DNA of 41,900 bases from an uncultured Porphyromonadaceae bacterium (GCA_902489275.1 CABTZK010000020.1:1-41900), one strand, 5' to 3'; shown: positions 31,744 to 41,547, counted from the stretch's first letter. Notes: generated by a model not told the origin, from the sequence alone. Made by a program: numbers and translations.

Positions 31744-34700
31744 CTACGGTGCAGTGACAGCGATTTTCTTAGCCTTGGTGACTTCCTGAACGCCATCGGT
31801 TGTGATGGTGGCTCGGTAGACATAGATGCCGCGCGCCACTCTGGCGCCGCTGTGGTCGACCAGTGTCCAGTGAATGGGGAACGAGGTGAACATGTCGCTT
31901 CTTCCCGTTTGGGTATTGCTCCAAACCTCACGGCCGAGCAAGTCAAAGACTTGAATCGTGACGGTCAGGTTGGCGTCTGGACGGTTATGCCTCACGTAGA
32001 AGTTTGCCTCTACCGAGGCGGGGTTGGCGTCGGTGTAGACATCATATAGCTCGGGCTTCAACCCACTCATGGCAATGAACGAAATGGTCTTCTCTGATGA
32101 GTTGTTGAACACATCCCACACTTTCAACTTGAGCGTGTGGTGCCCGTTGTCCAGGTCACTCAGCCGGTAGGCAATCGTTCCCGCCGTCCCCTCGCCACTC
32201 TGCGTAGGCATTGGGGTGAAATAGGAGGTCACGTCGCTATAGACCTTTGTCCCGTCGAGCGTGAGGGTCATCGAATGGCCAATGCCGCTTGCCGAGAGGT
32301 TGATGCCCGATTGGTCCTCTATAGCAGCGATGAACAGTGGCGACTCATTCACTTTATCACCCTCCTCAAACGTCTCGGAGTTCAACCCCATGTAAGCGAT
32401 ATTGGGGCCTATGGTATCGGGCACAACGGTATCGTCATATCCATAAATGTAGAAGTCGGTGTTAGCGCCCTGCGCCTCCATGCCTCCCCCATTGGCAAGG
32501 TTGCTGTTGAGCCGGGAGTTATCGTAGGCATACAGGCTAATCATCGAAGGGCTGAAGTTATCGTAGGTGGCTATGACCTCAGAAGGCACCGTGATATTGA
32601 ACGAGAACGAGCCATTTCTCACGGTGTCGACTTTCACGGCCAAGCGATTCCCCCGGTCCAGGAAAGTGTACTCTGTGCCTTGTCCATAGCCGTGGGTAAC
32701 AACCGATTGCTCACTGTCGTAGAGCGTGGCGATGACGGGACCGTTAAAGTCAAGCTGCGAACCGTCTTGACTCACAATTTTCCCCGTGAAGTTCAAGGTC
32801 TGGCGAGCTTGGAACACAGGCATATTGTCTTCGCCCACTTCCTGGCCGTTGATGGTTTCAATCACTGCCCGGTAAATGGGATAAGCCGGCCGCATGGCTG
32901 GGTCGCCAAACAGGAAATAACGCTGGTTGTTGCTCTCTTGCCTCGTGCTCGTCGATGCGCGGTACTCATTCTTGCCCAACCGCAAGATGTCGCCAATCCG
33001 CAATGCCTTGCCCACGCTGTCACGCTTGAACGTGTACTTTGCCACATAGGAGTGCAACGCGCCATTTTGAGAGATGAACACCAGCCGCGGCGGGCACACG
33101 AGTGCAATCACACCGCCATGGCTGTTCAGAAACAGTCGCTCACCTCCAGAGATGCCCACGGCATCAAAACGGGTAAAGTCGCAAGTGGCCGCATAGAGGA
33201 TGGGCAAGTGGTGATAGAAGAAATTGTTTTCCAGCTCTGCATGCGTGAGCAAGCCATTTTCCGTCCATGCGTTTGGACTGGCATGGCCTGTGTAGTTCAG
33301 CCAAAAGACCCCCTCGCTCAACGAGTGGTACAATTTGGCGTTGGCCTCGGGATAGGAGCGGCCAGCACCCGAGCTTTGCGCCGTGAACGCATCGAGATAC
33401 AGTTTGTTATACTTGAACTCGCTGCCGCCATTGTTTTTGCAGATTTTTTCAACGTTTTCAGATTGAATCATGTGCGTGGCATTATCCTCATCGTCGGCCA
33501 CCGAGAGGACAACGTTTTTCCACGCGCCATTGTCGGGGACGGTTACATATTTCACCAGCTTGTCGACCGCCACACGGGCCTCGTCCACACTTTTCACCGG
33601 GAAGCGTCCCACGGCGATGTCAAGATTGTGACACTCAAATTGCGGGCCCGAGCCATCGGCCAACATCACAAATGGGTCGTCGCTCGTGTAGGACAAGTTC
33701 TCGCTCGCGCTGTTTTTGCTTTGCCAAGTGAGGAGCATGGGGTATTGCGCCGCCCGGACATTGGCGGTGAGCTGGCGATTGTCATGGCTGCCGTTGCCAA
33801 AGAGCAGCAAGTAGCCCAACTTGTGCCCCTGCGCATCGCGGCCACGGTCGTAGAAGCTCTTGCAGAGCATGCGATAGGCCATCGCATCGGGAGTCCCGCT
33901 GGAGAACTCATTGAACACCTTGTCCTGCTCGACCACGAGCACGCGCATCGAGTCGACGGTCTCATGCAGGCTGGCCACACGCCGTGCCTGAGCCAAGTAC
34001 TCACTGGGCGTGATGATAATCATGTCGGGGGTTTCCTCGCCATGAATGTTCTGGTTTTGCACTGTGCCCACTCGCTGTGGCGAAGGATAGGATGCCGCCT
34101 CGGAAAAGGCGACATACTCGCGATGGCCTGATGCCACTGGCGAGAACGACGCCACATGGCCATCGAGTGCCACGTTCATCGCAATGGGCGCATTGCTGGC
34201 CGTCACATCCCAAATGTGGATGTCAGCGCTGCCGCCCTCCACGCGATAGGTGCAATCGGCAGCGCCGTTAGGCTGCCCCCAGGCGATTTTCCCGTTGGCC
34301 AGCGCCAGGTGGCGCTTATAGTTCACCGTGATATAGTCAAGGCGCGCAAGATATAAAGCCCCTTGCGGAGTGAAGCTCACATTCCAAGTGAGCGTGTTCG
34401 CGCCGTTGAGTTGCGACGTGTTAACCGAGCGGGAGAAAGACTTGACGATATAATGCAAATCGCCTTTAACCATCGGAATCGTGTCGGAAGAGGAAAATGG
34501 CAGGTTGTTGCCGTTACACTGGAATCGGAGGGAACTCGAGCCTGAAAACGTCTTGGCGGCAAAACTTGTTTCAACGTTCACATCAGAACCGTCGACCAGA
34601 CCGTCGAGGTCAAACTTGAATGACTGCGAAGACGTGTAGCGGAAATCCTCGCCCAGCAACGACTGCCCCGTCTCGCCAGGATTCACGCTTTCCTGCTCAT

Positions 34701-35232
34701 GGTAGAGACGCTCAATGAACGTGTCGATGAAGTTTGACCCACTCACTGGCGTTGACGACTGGCTGACAGGCACATCGTCATATCCGGCCTCATCGGTCAC
34801 AAAATAGTATCCTGCCGTGGCATAAGGGTGCTGCTCCTGCACATAGGCCACATGGGGCTTTCGCTGCACCGTCCACACCGTGGGGCCTTGGGCGTAAAAC
34901 AAGATTTTATCGCCTGTGCGCAGCACAGGCACCTGAGGCAAGTCGTCGGGGATGTCGCTCGTGAGTTTCTCCGAGATGGGCGCGCCGCCAAAGCCGAACA
35001 CGTGCACCTTGCTCAAGTCGCTCATGCCCCAGTTTCTCGCATCGGCCGCCGTGATGGCGTAGATGCCGCTTTCGGTCACTTTGACTTTCACCCAGCGACC
35101 CGTCGCCAGTTTTGAAGACCCGGCACGAGTGGCCGTATCGAAAGCCCAGGCACTACCCACGCCACCAACCAGCATCGCCAGCGCCGCTGCTACAGCGAGC
35201 AGATTAATTTGCAGTGTTACTATCTTTTTCAT
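31744..35232 (-). CDS. porU: Type IX secretion system sortase PorU
   Basis: A 1162-residue surface-directed protease. A signal peptide (AVAAALAMLVGGVGSAWA) precedes an N-terminal beta-rich part, a C25 catalytic domain (about residues 400-780) and C-terminal FlgD/sorting-like modules. Catalytic His650 (LNYTGHAS) and Cys684 (YAATCDFTRFD) match canonical PorU; the established P. gingivalis catalytic Cys is residue 690. It should remove C-terminal domains from T9SS cargo and attach them to A-LPS in the outer membrane. The start is the ATG at 35232, with AGGAGAG nearby; an in-frame TTG one codon earlier is less likely. This is the more canonical of the two PorU-type proteins. Other T9SS genes are not in this window. 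Confidence 0.9.
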   Translation of the reverse strand: MKKIVTLQINLLAVAAALAMLVGGVGSAWAFDTATRAGSSKLATGRWVKVKVTESGIYAITAADARNWGMSDLSKVHVFGFGGAPISEKLTSDIPDDLPQVPVLRTGDKILFYAQGPTVWTVQRKPHVAYVQEQHPYATAGYYFVTDEAGYDDVPVSQSSTPVSGSNFIDTFIERLYHEQESVNPGETGQSLLGEDFRYTSSQSFKFDLDGLVDGSDVNVETSFAAKTFSGSSSLRFQCNGNNLPFSSSDTIPMVKGDLHYIVKSFSRSVNTSQLNGANTLTWNVSFTPQGALYLARLDYITVNYKRHLALANGKIAWGQPNGAADCTYRVEGGSADIHIWDVTASNAPIAMNVALDGHVASFSPVASGHREYVAFSEAASYPSPQRVGTVQNQNIHGEETPDMIIITPSEYLAQARRVASLHETVDSMRVLVVEQDKVFNEFSSGTPDAMAYRMLCKSFYDRGRDAQGHKLGYLLLFGNGSHDNRQLTANVRAAQYPMLLTWQSKNSASENLSYTSDDPFVMLADGSGPQFECHNLDIAVGRFPVKSVDEARVAVDKLVKYVTVPDNGAWKNVVLSVADDEDNATHMIQSENVEKICKNNGGSEFKYNKLYLDAFTAQSSGAGRSYPEANAKLYHSLSEGVFWLNYTGHASPNAWTENGLLTHAELENNFFYHHLPILYAATCDFTRFDAVGISGGERLFLNSHGGVIALVCPPRLVFISQNGALHSYVAKYTFKRDSVGKALRIGDILRLGKNEYRASTSTRQESNNQRYFLFGDPAMRPAYPIYRAVIETINGQEVGEDNMPVFQARQTLNFTGKIVSQDGSQLDFNGPVIATLYDSEQSVVTHGYGQGTEYTFLDRGNRLAVKVDTVRNGSFSFNITVPSEVIATYDNFSPSMISLYAYDNSRLNSNLANGGGMEAQGANTDFYIYGYDDTVVPDTIGPNIAYMGLNSETFEEGDKVNESPLFIAAIEDQSGINLSASGIGHSMTLTLDGTKVYSDVTSYFTPMPTQSGEGTAGTIAYRLSDLDNGHHTLKLKVWDVFNNSSEKTISFIAMSGLKPELYDVYTDANPASVEANFYVRHNRPDANLTVTIQVFDLLGREVWSNTQTGRSDMFTSFPIHWTLVDHSGARVARGIYVYRATITTDGVQEVTKAKKIAVTAP

Positions 35233-35266
35233 CAATTTCTCTCCTTCAGAAAAAAATCATGTGTTT

Positions 35267-35278
35267 TTGTTAGAACAA
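35267..35278. promoter_or_regulatory. Small palindrome upstream of porU
   Basis: TTGTT-AG-AACAA is a perfect inverted repeat centred about 40 bases before the porU ATG. The half-sites resemble Rex half-sites (TTGTnnA), but the spacing is 6 bases shorter than the usual 18-base Rex operator, so the assignment is speculative. Confidence 0.25.
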
Positions 35279-35420
35279 TCGCAACCCGTCTTCCTTTTGG
35301 GCCCATAATGCTCTTTTATCTATATTTAACGTATATTTCCCTTGTTTATTGTATCTGTAAAGTCTCTACTCACACGACCAACACGTCATTTCGTGAAAAT
35401 TCGGCCCATTGCTGTGCGGT

Positions 35421-35452
35421 TTTGGACTTTAGGGGAAAAATTCGTATATTTG
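35421..35452 (+). promoter_or_regulatory. Promoter of the topoisomerase gene
   Basis: TTTG at 35421-35424, a 20-base spacer and TATATTTG at 35445-35452 match the consensus exactly, 38 bases before the ATG. Confidence 0.87.
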
Positions 35453-35490
35453 CAAGTTCATTTTGCCAAGAACGCAGATTGGAGAACAAC

Positions 35491-38223
35491 ATGAAACAAA
35501 ACGACAACCACAGCAACAAGCCGCCCGAAAGTCAGCAGCCAGCCAATGGCTCTCACGAGGACACAGCCAGCACCCATTCGGGCTACCAAGTGCCTAAAAA
35601 AGACAAGAAATTGCAACTGTCGGGCATGTACGAGAATTGGTTCTTAGACTATGCCAGCTACGTGATTTTAGAGCGTGCCGTGCCTCACATTGAAGACGGG
35701 CTCAAGCCCGTGCAGCGCCGCATCCTGCACGTGATGAAAGAGAGCGACAATGGCCATTTCAGCAAGGTCGCCGGCATCGTGGGCGACACCATGCACTATC
35801 ACCCTCACGGTGACGCCAGCATCTACTCGGCACTGGTGGCACTGGGGCAGAAGAACTTGCTCATCGACACGCAAGGCAACTGGGGCAACATCCTCACGGG
35901 CGATGGCGCTGCGGCGGGCCGCTACATCGAGGCCAGGCTCTCGGAGTTTGCGTTAGAGGTTGTCTTTGACTCCAAGGTGACCGACTGGACTCTGAGTTAC
36001 GATGGCACGAACCGCGAGCCCATCACGCTTCCGGCCAAGTTCCCGCTATTGTTGACACAAGGCGCCGAGGGGATTGCCGTGGGCCTGTCGTGCAAAATCC
36101 TGCCCCACAACTTCAACGAGGTGATTGACGCGGCTATCTCCTATCTCAAAGGCGAGGAATTTCACCTCTACCCCGACTTTCCCACAGGGGGCTACGTGGA
36201 TGTGAGCAACTACAAGGATGGGCAGCGGGGCGGCAACGTGCGCGTGCGCACCAAAATCGAGAAAATCGACAATCGAACCTTGCTGGTCAAAGACGTTCCT
36301 TTTGGCAAAACCACCGATGTGCTCATCAAGTCGATGACGAAGGCCAACGAGAAAGGCAAGATTAAAATCAAGAAAATCGACGACAACACGGCTTCTACAG
36401 CCGAAATCATCGTGACGCTACAGCCAGGGACGTCAAGCGACAATGCCATCGATGCCCTGTACGCTTTCACCGACTGCGAGACGAGCATCTCGCCCTGCTG
36501 CTGCGTGATCAAGGACGAGAAGCCACAGTTCCTCACGGTGAGCGACCTGCTGCGCTACAGCGCGGACCACACCAAGGACATCCTTGAAGCCGAGCTGCGT
36601 GACCAACGCCACGACAGCGAGGAATCGCTGCTCTATGCCTCGTTGGAGAAAATATTCATCGAGGAGCGCATCTATAAAGACAAGCCCTTTGAGCAGGCCA
36701 AGGACATGGATGCCGCCGTGGCTCACATCGACAAGCGGTTAACGCCCTGGAAAGCCCAATTCTACCGCAAGATCACACGTGATGACATCCTGCGCCTGCT
36801 TGAAATCAAGATGGGGCGCATCCTCAAGTTCAATATCGACAAGGCCAACAACTACATTGCCATGCTCAATGAGCGCATTGCCGACATTGACCGCAAACTG
36901 GCCCATCTCGTGGAGTACACCATTGAGTGGTATTCCTGCCTCAAGAAAAAATACGGCTCGTCGCACCCGCGCCGCACCATCATCCGCGATTTCGACACGA
37001 TTGTGGCAGCCAAGGTGGCCGAAGCCAACGAGAAGCTCTACATCAACCGAGCCGATGGCTTCATAGGAACAGGGCTCAAAAAAGACGAGTATGTGTGCAA
37101 TTGCTCCGACATTGACGACATCATCATTTTCTACAAGGACGGCAAGTATAAAGTGATTAAGGTGAGCGACAAGGTGTATGTGGGCAAGAATGTGCTTTTC
37201 CTGAACGTGTTCAAGCGCAACGACACCCGCACCGTCTACAATGTGCTCTACCAGGACGGGAAGGGCGGCATCGTGTACATGAAACGCTTTGCGGTGACGG
37301 GCGTGACTCGCGACAAAGAGTACGACATCACGCAAGGAACGCCAGGCAGCAAAATCCTGTGGTTCACGGCCAACCCCAATGGCGAGGCCGAGGTGCTGCG
37401 CATCACCCTCAAGCCCAAGTTTCGCCTCAAAGTGCTGCAATTTGATGTTGACCTCACTAAACTGGCGATTAAGGGCAAGGGCGCACGCGGCAACATGGTG
37501 ACCAAGAACGAGATTCTCCGCATCTCGCTCAAGGAGCATGGCGTGAGCACACTGGGTGACCGGGAAGTGTGGTTCGACCCCGACATCCTGCGCATCAACT
37601 ACGAGGGGCATGGCCTCTCACTGGGCAAGTTCAGCGGCGACGACCAGGTGCTGGTCGTGATGAAAAACGGCGAGTTCTACACGACAACGAGCGATGCCAG
37701 CAACCACTACGAAGACGGAATCTTGCGCATCGAGAAATACGACCAGGGCAAGGTGTGGACCGCCATTGTCGACGATGCGGACCAGGGGTTCCTCTACATC
37801 AAGCGGTTCACGCTGGAAAGCAGCAGCAAAAAGCAGAGCATGATTGGCAGGAATCCCGAGTCCCGACTCTTGCTCATGACCGACGAGCCACTCCCGAGAT
37901 TTGACGTGAAATTTGGCGGTGGTGACTCCTTCCGCGACAACCTTGTGATTGATGCCGAGCAATACATTGCCGTGAAGAGCTGCAAGGCCAAGGGAAAACG
38001 TGTGTCAAACTATGCGGTCGAAAGCGTGACCGAACTGGAGCCTCGCGAAGTTCCTGAGCAAGAGCAGCCCACAACCGAGGCGGCCAACATGGGAAATGAC
38101 GACCACAACACCGAGGAGAGCATGCCAAGCGCTGACAACGTGAGCCAAATCGAGGTGCGGGACCGCTTAACGGGTCAGACCCGCCTATTTGACAACAACG
38201 ATGAGGATGCCGAGAAACCATAG
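35491..38223 (+). CDS. parC: DNA topoisomerase IV/gyrase subunit A
   Basis: A 910-residue type IIA topoisomerase subunit that breaks and rejoins DNA. A Gln/Ser-rich N-terminal tail (about 40 residues) precedes the breakage-reunion domain. The catalytic Tyr145 is in GRYIEARLS, and the quinolone-region motif HPHGDASIY is intact with Ser110. A coiled coil and a GyrA-type beta-propeller C-terminus (from about residue 540) follow, with an acidic tail. The length and tail fit the Bacteroidetes ParC group rather than GyrA, but the two can be confused; the parE partner is not in this window. The ATG at 35491 has GGAG 7 bases upstream and follows an exact promoter; the open frame further upstream includes that promoter and is not coding. 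Confidence 0.93.
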   Translation: MKQNDNHSNKPPESQQPANGSHEDTASTHSGYQVPKKDKKLQLSGMYENWFLDYASYVILERAVPHIEDGLKPVQRRILHVMKESDNGHFSKVAGIVGDTMHYHPHGDASIYSALVALGQKNLLIDTQGNWGNILTGDGAAAGRYIEARLSEFALEVVFDSKVTDWTLSYDGTNREPITLPAKFPLLLTQGAEGIAVGLSCKILPHNFNEVIDAAISYLKGEEFHLYPDFPTGGYVDVSNYKDGQRGGNVRVRTKIEKIDNRTLLVKDVPFGKTTDVLIKSMTKANEKGKIKIKKIDDNTASTAEIIVTLQPGTSSDNAIDALYAFTDCETSISPCCCVIKDEKPQFLTVSDLLRYSADHTKDILEAELRDQRHDSEESLLYASLEKIFIEERIYKDKPFEQAKDMDAAVAHIDKRLTPWKAQFYRKITRDDILRLLEIKMGRILKFNIDKANNYIAMLNERIADIDRKLAHLVEYTIEWYSCLKKKYGSSHPRRTIIRDFDTIVAAKVAEANEKLYINRADGFIGTGLKKDEYVCNCSDIDDIIIFYKDGKYKVIKVSDKVYVGKNVLFLNVFKRNDTRTVYNVLYQDGKGGIVYMKRFAVTGVTRDKEYDITQGTPGSKILWFTANPNGEAEVLRITLKPKFRLKVLQFDVDLTKLAIKGKGARGNMVTKNEILRISLKEHGVSTLGDREVWFDPDILRINYEGHGLSLGKFSGDDQVLVVMKNGEFYTTTSDASNHYEDGILRIEKYDQGKVWTAIVDDADQGFLYIKRFTLESSSKKQSMIGRNPESRLLLMTDEPLPRFDVKFGGGDSFRDNLVIDAEQYIAVKSCKAKGKRVSNYAVESVTELEPREVPEQEQPTTEAANMGNDDHNTEESMPSADNVSQIEVRDRLTGQTRLFDNNDEDAEKP

Positions 38224-39079
38224 GATTTGTGCGCTGCTTGCCGCCTGGATGAGTTTCGCCTGTCTTGCTCCTGCCGCTGCGACCGACACAGCAACGGTGC
38301 TACGCCCCGCCTTGAGCATGCTGACAGTCGACGCGGGTCACGCATCGCTGCGCGATACCTATCTCTCCCCCATCACCTATCGCGGCGCGAATATAGCTTT
38401 GGGATATGAACACTTTCAAGCCATCAAGCGCAACCCCGAGCAACGAGTTTCGCAAATCGAGACCGGCATCGCCTACCATCATGCGCACAACCCAGCCGGA
38501 AACCACACCATGCACTCGCTCATGGGCAATTTCCAGTGGGCTGTGATGCGCCGCTGGCGCAATGCCTTGCGGCTGCCGCACTCCCAGGTCATGATAGGTC
38601 CCATGCTGCAATTGCGCGGAGGGGTAATCTACAATCCCAATAATGCCAACAATGTGGTGTCGGCCAAGATATTTTGTGCGCTTGGCGTGAACGCGATGGC
38701 TGTCTGCAACACACACATCGGGCGGTTGCCAGCCAGTTTGCGTTACACGCTCTCGTTACCCATAACAAGCGTGTTTTTCTCGCCCGACTATGATGAGGCC
38801 TACTATGAGATCTACTTGGGCAACCACCATGGGCTGGCTCACTTTGGCTGGTGGGGCAACCGCTTTGATGCCACACAGGCTCTCACGGCCGATTTCCGCT
38901 TAGGCGGCACGATTCTGCGTGTGGGCTATCGGGGAGGATTTGAGGCCAGCCAAATCAACCATATCACGACCCGTGTCGTCACCCATAGCGTTGTTCTGGG
39001 CATCGGGGGCGAGTTTTTGAGCTTATCGCCCAGGAAGACACTGAGCCCTCATGCCAAAATCATCTCGGCGCAATATTAA
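38201..39079 (+). CDS. DUF3316 family outer-membrane beta-barrel protein
   Basis: A 292-residue exported protein. A signal peptide (ICALLAAWMSFACLAPAAA) is followed by a beta-rich body that fits DUF3316: LSMLTVDAGHASLRDTYLSP, SLPITSVFFSPDYDEAYYEI, YLGNHHGLAHFGWWGN and a C-terminal LSLSPRKTLSPHAKIISAQY. Function unknown; the pattern suggests a small outer-membrane barrel. It overlaps the end of the topoisomerase gene by 23 bases, so it is translated from the same mRNA. Starts at 38201 and 38207 are both possible. Confidence 0.85.
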   Translation: MRMPRNHRICALLAAWMSFACLAPAAATDTATVLRPALSMLTVDAGHASLRDTYLSPITYRGANIALGYEHFQAIKRNPEQRVSQIETGIAYHHAHNPAGNHTMHSLMGNFQWAVMRRWRNALRLPHSQVMIGPMLQLRGGVIYNPNNANNVVSAKIFCALGVNAMAVCNTHIGRLPASLRYTLSLPITSVFFSPDYDEAYYEIYLGNHHGLAHFGWWGNRFDATQALTADFRLGGTILRVGYRGGFEASQINHITTRVVTHSVVLGIGGEFLSLSPRKTLSPHAKIISAQY

Positions 39080-39095
39080 GAATGTGTAATTGATT

Positions 39096-40145
39096 ATGAA
39101 ACAGTTTTTCCTCAACCTGCCCGGCAAGCGGCTCAAACGGTGGATCGGCGCCTGCTGCCTGCTGACTTTCATCCTTTTCTCGGCATGCGAGAGCAAGGAT
39201 GAGTTTGCCAATGACCCGCTCGGCAATTTCGATGCGCTATGGACGATTATCGATGAGCATTACACCTTTTTCAAGTATAAGCAAGTGGATTGGGACGAGG
39301 TTGGACGGCGCTACCGGGCCAAAATCACCAATGGCATCACGAGCCAGGAGTTGCATGGGCTGTGCAGTGACATGCTCAAGGAGCTGAAAGACGGCCACAC
39401 CAACCTGATTTCGACCGGCGATGTGTCGAGATACTGGATTTGGGAGCAATATCCCGTCAATTACGACGGGCGCATCGTCGACGAGCATTACCTCAACTTC
39501 AACTACAGGCGCACCAGCAGCATCAAATACCAGATTTTGAACAACAATTTCGGCTACTTGTACTATGGCGACTTTTCCAATGCCATCGGCGAGGGCAACT
39601 TGGATGCCATCTTCAGCTACTTGGCCAGCAGCGATGGCTTGATTATTGACGTGCGCAGCAATGGGGGCGGCTATCTCACCAATGTGGAGACTCTTGTGGC
39701 GCGCTTGATTGACAAAAAGACCAAAGTGGGCAGTATATGCCACAAGACGGGGCCTGGCCATGACGATTTCTCGAAGCCTTACGACTACTACTTCGAGCCG
39801 GCAAAAGGTCACCTGCACTACACCAAGCCCGTGGTGGTGCTGTGCAACCGGGGGTCGTTTAGCGCTACCAACAATTTCGTGTCAATCATGAAACACCTTA
39901 GCCAGGTTACCGTTGTGGGCGACACGACTGGGGGCGGTTGCGGCCTTCCATTCACCAGCGAGCTGCCCAATGGCTGGAGTGTCCGCTTCTCGGCTGCCCT
40001 CATCTACGATGCCGAGGGCAACCTCACTGAATTTGGCGTTGCTCCCGATGTGAAAGTCGACATGACCGATGCCGACAAGGCGCAAGGCCGCGACACCATT
40101 CTCGAAACCGCCTTTCACGTCCTTGCCCAGCAAAGCACGCTGTAG
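39096..40145 (+). CDS. S41-family peptidase, lipoprotein
   Basis: A 349-residue envelope protease. The lipoprotein signal ends in TFILFSAC; the mature protein should be lipid-anchored. The S41 domain shows LKDGHTNL, GLIIDVRSNGGGYL and the nucleophile in NRGSFSATNNF (Ser256), followed by VVGDTTGGGCGLP and YDAEGNLTEFGVAPD, as in tail-specific/IRBP-type enzymes. A PDZ domain is not evident. It starts 16 bases after the DUF3316 stop and is probably the third gene of this operon. Substrate unknown. Confidence 0.92.
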   Translation: MKQFFLNLPGKRLKRWIGACCLLTFILFSACESKDEFANDPLGNFDALWTIIDEHYTFFKYKQVDWDEVGRRYRAKITNGITSQELHGLCSDMLKELKDGHTNLISTGDVSRYWIWEQYPVNYDGRIVDEHYLNFNYRRTSSIKYQILNNNFGYLYYGDFSNAIGEGNLDAIFSYLASSDGLIIDVRSNGGGYLTNVETLVARLIDKKTKVGSICHKTGPGHDDFSKPYDYYFEPAKGHLHYTKPVVVLCNRGSFSATNNFVSIMKHLSQVTVVGDTTGGGCGLPFTSELPNGWSVRFSAALIYDAEGNLTEFGVAPDVKVDMTDADKAQGRDTILETAFHVLAQQSTL

Positions 40146-40167
40146 CGGGCAAGAGACGCATTGGCTT

Positions 40168-41409
40168 TCAGTTTTTCGCTTGTGCTAAAATCCAGTCTGA
40201 TATATCTTTCAGCACTTCGGGGGCAATGGTCTCTTCGATGCTTGCATATTCGGTGGGCATCCCCGTGTCGCAAGGCTGGAAAGTGTGCCCAAGCCCAGGA
40301 TACACTTTGATTGCGTTCCCCTCGGTGGCGGGCAGGTTCTTATGCAATGCGGGCACGTTGAGGCTAACGGGCACATTCAAGTCCTTCTCGCCGCCCAATG
40401 CCAGCACAGGGCAATGGGTCGCCTTGACGGCTGCCGCAAGATCCATGTCGAGGAAGTAGCGCATCCAAGGCGTGTCGGCTTGCGACAGAAGAAGTTGGCG
40501 GGTCTCGGTCACCGAGTTCACGCTGTTGCTGGTCATCCCCATCGCGTGGCTCATCCCATTGAGTTGCTCCATCATGAGGGTGTCTATCCTGCAAGCGGGT
40601 CCAGCCATGCTCACAATGAAGTCGGGCAAGCGCTCTTGCCCCAGCAGGTAGGCAATGGATCCTCCCTCGCTATGGCCGAGGATGCCAACTTTTGAAAATC
40701 TGTGGTCGCCACGCAAGTAGCGCAAGCCCTCGGCAGCGTCGGCCGCGAAGTCGGCAGTCGTAGAGGCCGCGAAATCGCCCGTCGACTGACCCGTGCCACG
40801 GTCGTCGTAGCGTAGCGAGGCGATGCCGTTGCGAGCCAGCCAGTCAGCAATCACGAGGAAATACTTGTGATGAAACACTTCCTCGTTTCGGTCTTGGGCG
40901 CCGCTGCCCGTCACCATGAGCACCACGGGCACGTGATCTCCCGCCTTGTAACCCTCTGGCAGGGTGAGCGTTCCCGCCAGGGTAACGTTGCCCTTTGGAT
41001 TGCCGAAAGTCACCTCGCTGGTCGCATAGGGATAGGGAGCCTTGGGCTCTTGCGGCCGGCGAAACGTCACGGTACCACGCTCAAAGGTCATCGGCGCTGA
41101 GAATGTGGCCTGCCTGAATGTGCACACCAGTTTCTCGCCCAGCAGCTTGCCAGCGATGTTCAGCCCCAACGAGGGAACCGAGACGTTGATGGAATCGCTG
41201 CTCAAGTGGTTTTTCAGCATGGCGATGTTGTCGGCACTCTGCTCAATCACGTCAATCGTGACCTTGCCCTGACCAGGCTCGACATGCAACACCAGCGTCA
41301 ACGCCTGTGGCCCTGCTTGTAGTTTTCCTTTCCACACGCCCTCAAGGCCTTGGGCACTGGCGGTGAGGCTCATCATGAAAGCCATGAGCCAGGTGATTTT
41401 CTTCATCAT
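40168..41409 (-). CDS. Exported alpha/beta hydrolase
   Basis: A 413-residue secreted or periplasmic hydrolase. A signal peptide (ITWLMAFMMSLTASA, cleavage after SAQ or ASA) is followed by an N-terminal beta domain of about 120 residues (GVWKGKLQAGPQALTLVLHV) and a C-terminal alpha/beta hydrolase fold. The nucleophile elbow GHSEGG, acid GGEKDLNVP and His GLGHTFQ form a complete triad, and VTGSGAQDRNE supplies the oxyanion loop. Esterase or peptidase activity is likely; the substrate is unknown. It is convergent with the S41 gene, 22 bases apart. ATGs at 41409 and 41406 are equally possible. Confidence 0.92.
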   Translation of the reverse strand: MMKKITWLMAFMMSLTASAQGLEGVWKGKLQAGPQALTLVLHVEPGQGKVTIDVIEQSADNIAMLKNHLSSDSINVSVPSLGLNIAGKLLGEKLVCTFRQATFSAPMTFERGTVTFRRPQEPKAPYPYATSEVTFGNPKGNVTLAGTLTLPEGYKAGDHVPVVLMVTGSGAQDRNEEVFHHKYFLVIADWLARNGIASLRYDDRGTGQSTGDFAASTTADFAADAAEGLRYLRGDHRFSKVGILGHSEGGSIAYLLGQERLPDFIVSMAGPACRIDTLMMEQLNGMSHAMGMTSNSVNSVTETRQLLLSQADTPWMRYFLDMDLAAAVKATHCPVLALGGEKDLNVPVSLNVPALHKNLPATEGNAIKVYPGLGHTFQPCDTGMPTEYASIEETIAPEVLKDISDWILAQAKN

Positions 41410-41447
41410 GGATGTGTTTTTTTGAATTTTAGGATTTATACAAGGTG

Positions 41448-41480
41448 CAAATGTACGAAAATCCCCACAAAAAATGCAAA
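41448..41480 (-). promoter_or_regulatory. Promoter of the alpha/beta hydrolase gene
   Basis: On the minus strand TTTG (41480-41477), a 21-base spacer and TACATTTG (41455-41448) fit the consensus. Its -33 element lies only 12 bases from that of the divergent tRNA promoter. Confidence 0.75.
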
Positions 41481-41492
41481 GATTGCTCAAAA

Positions 41493-41524
41493 TTTGCCGA
41501 TGTGCTTGGAAAATTGTATCTTTG
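41493..41524 (+). promoter_or_regulatory. Promoter of tRNA-Leu(UAG)
   Basis: TTTG at 41493-41496, a 20-base spacer and TATCTTTG at 41517-41524 match exactly, 23 bases before the tRNA. Confidence 0.88.
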
Positions 41525-41547
41525 CACCCGTCAAATGGCAAACTGCT

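Noticed and set aside
31701..31946. A longer N-terminus for Rex
   Set aside because: It would overlap the end of porU by about 200 bases and adds sequence unrelated to Rex; the start at 31700 has a good ribosome-binding site.
32137..34131. A 664-codon open frame antisense to porU
   Set aside because: It is the mirror of a G+C-rich coding gene with a clear protease domain on the other strand; its translation shows no family motif, signal peptide or ribosome-binding site.
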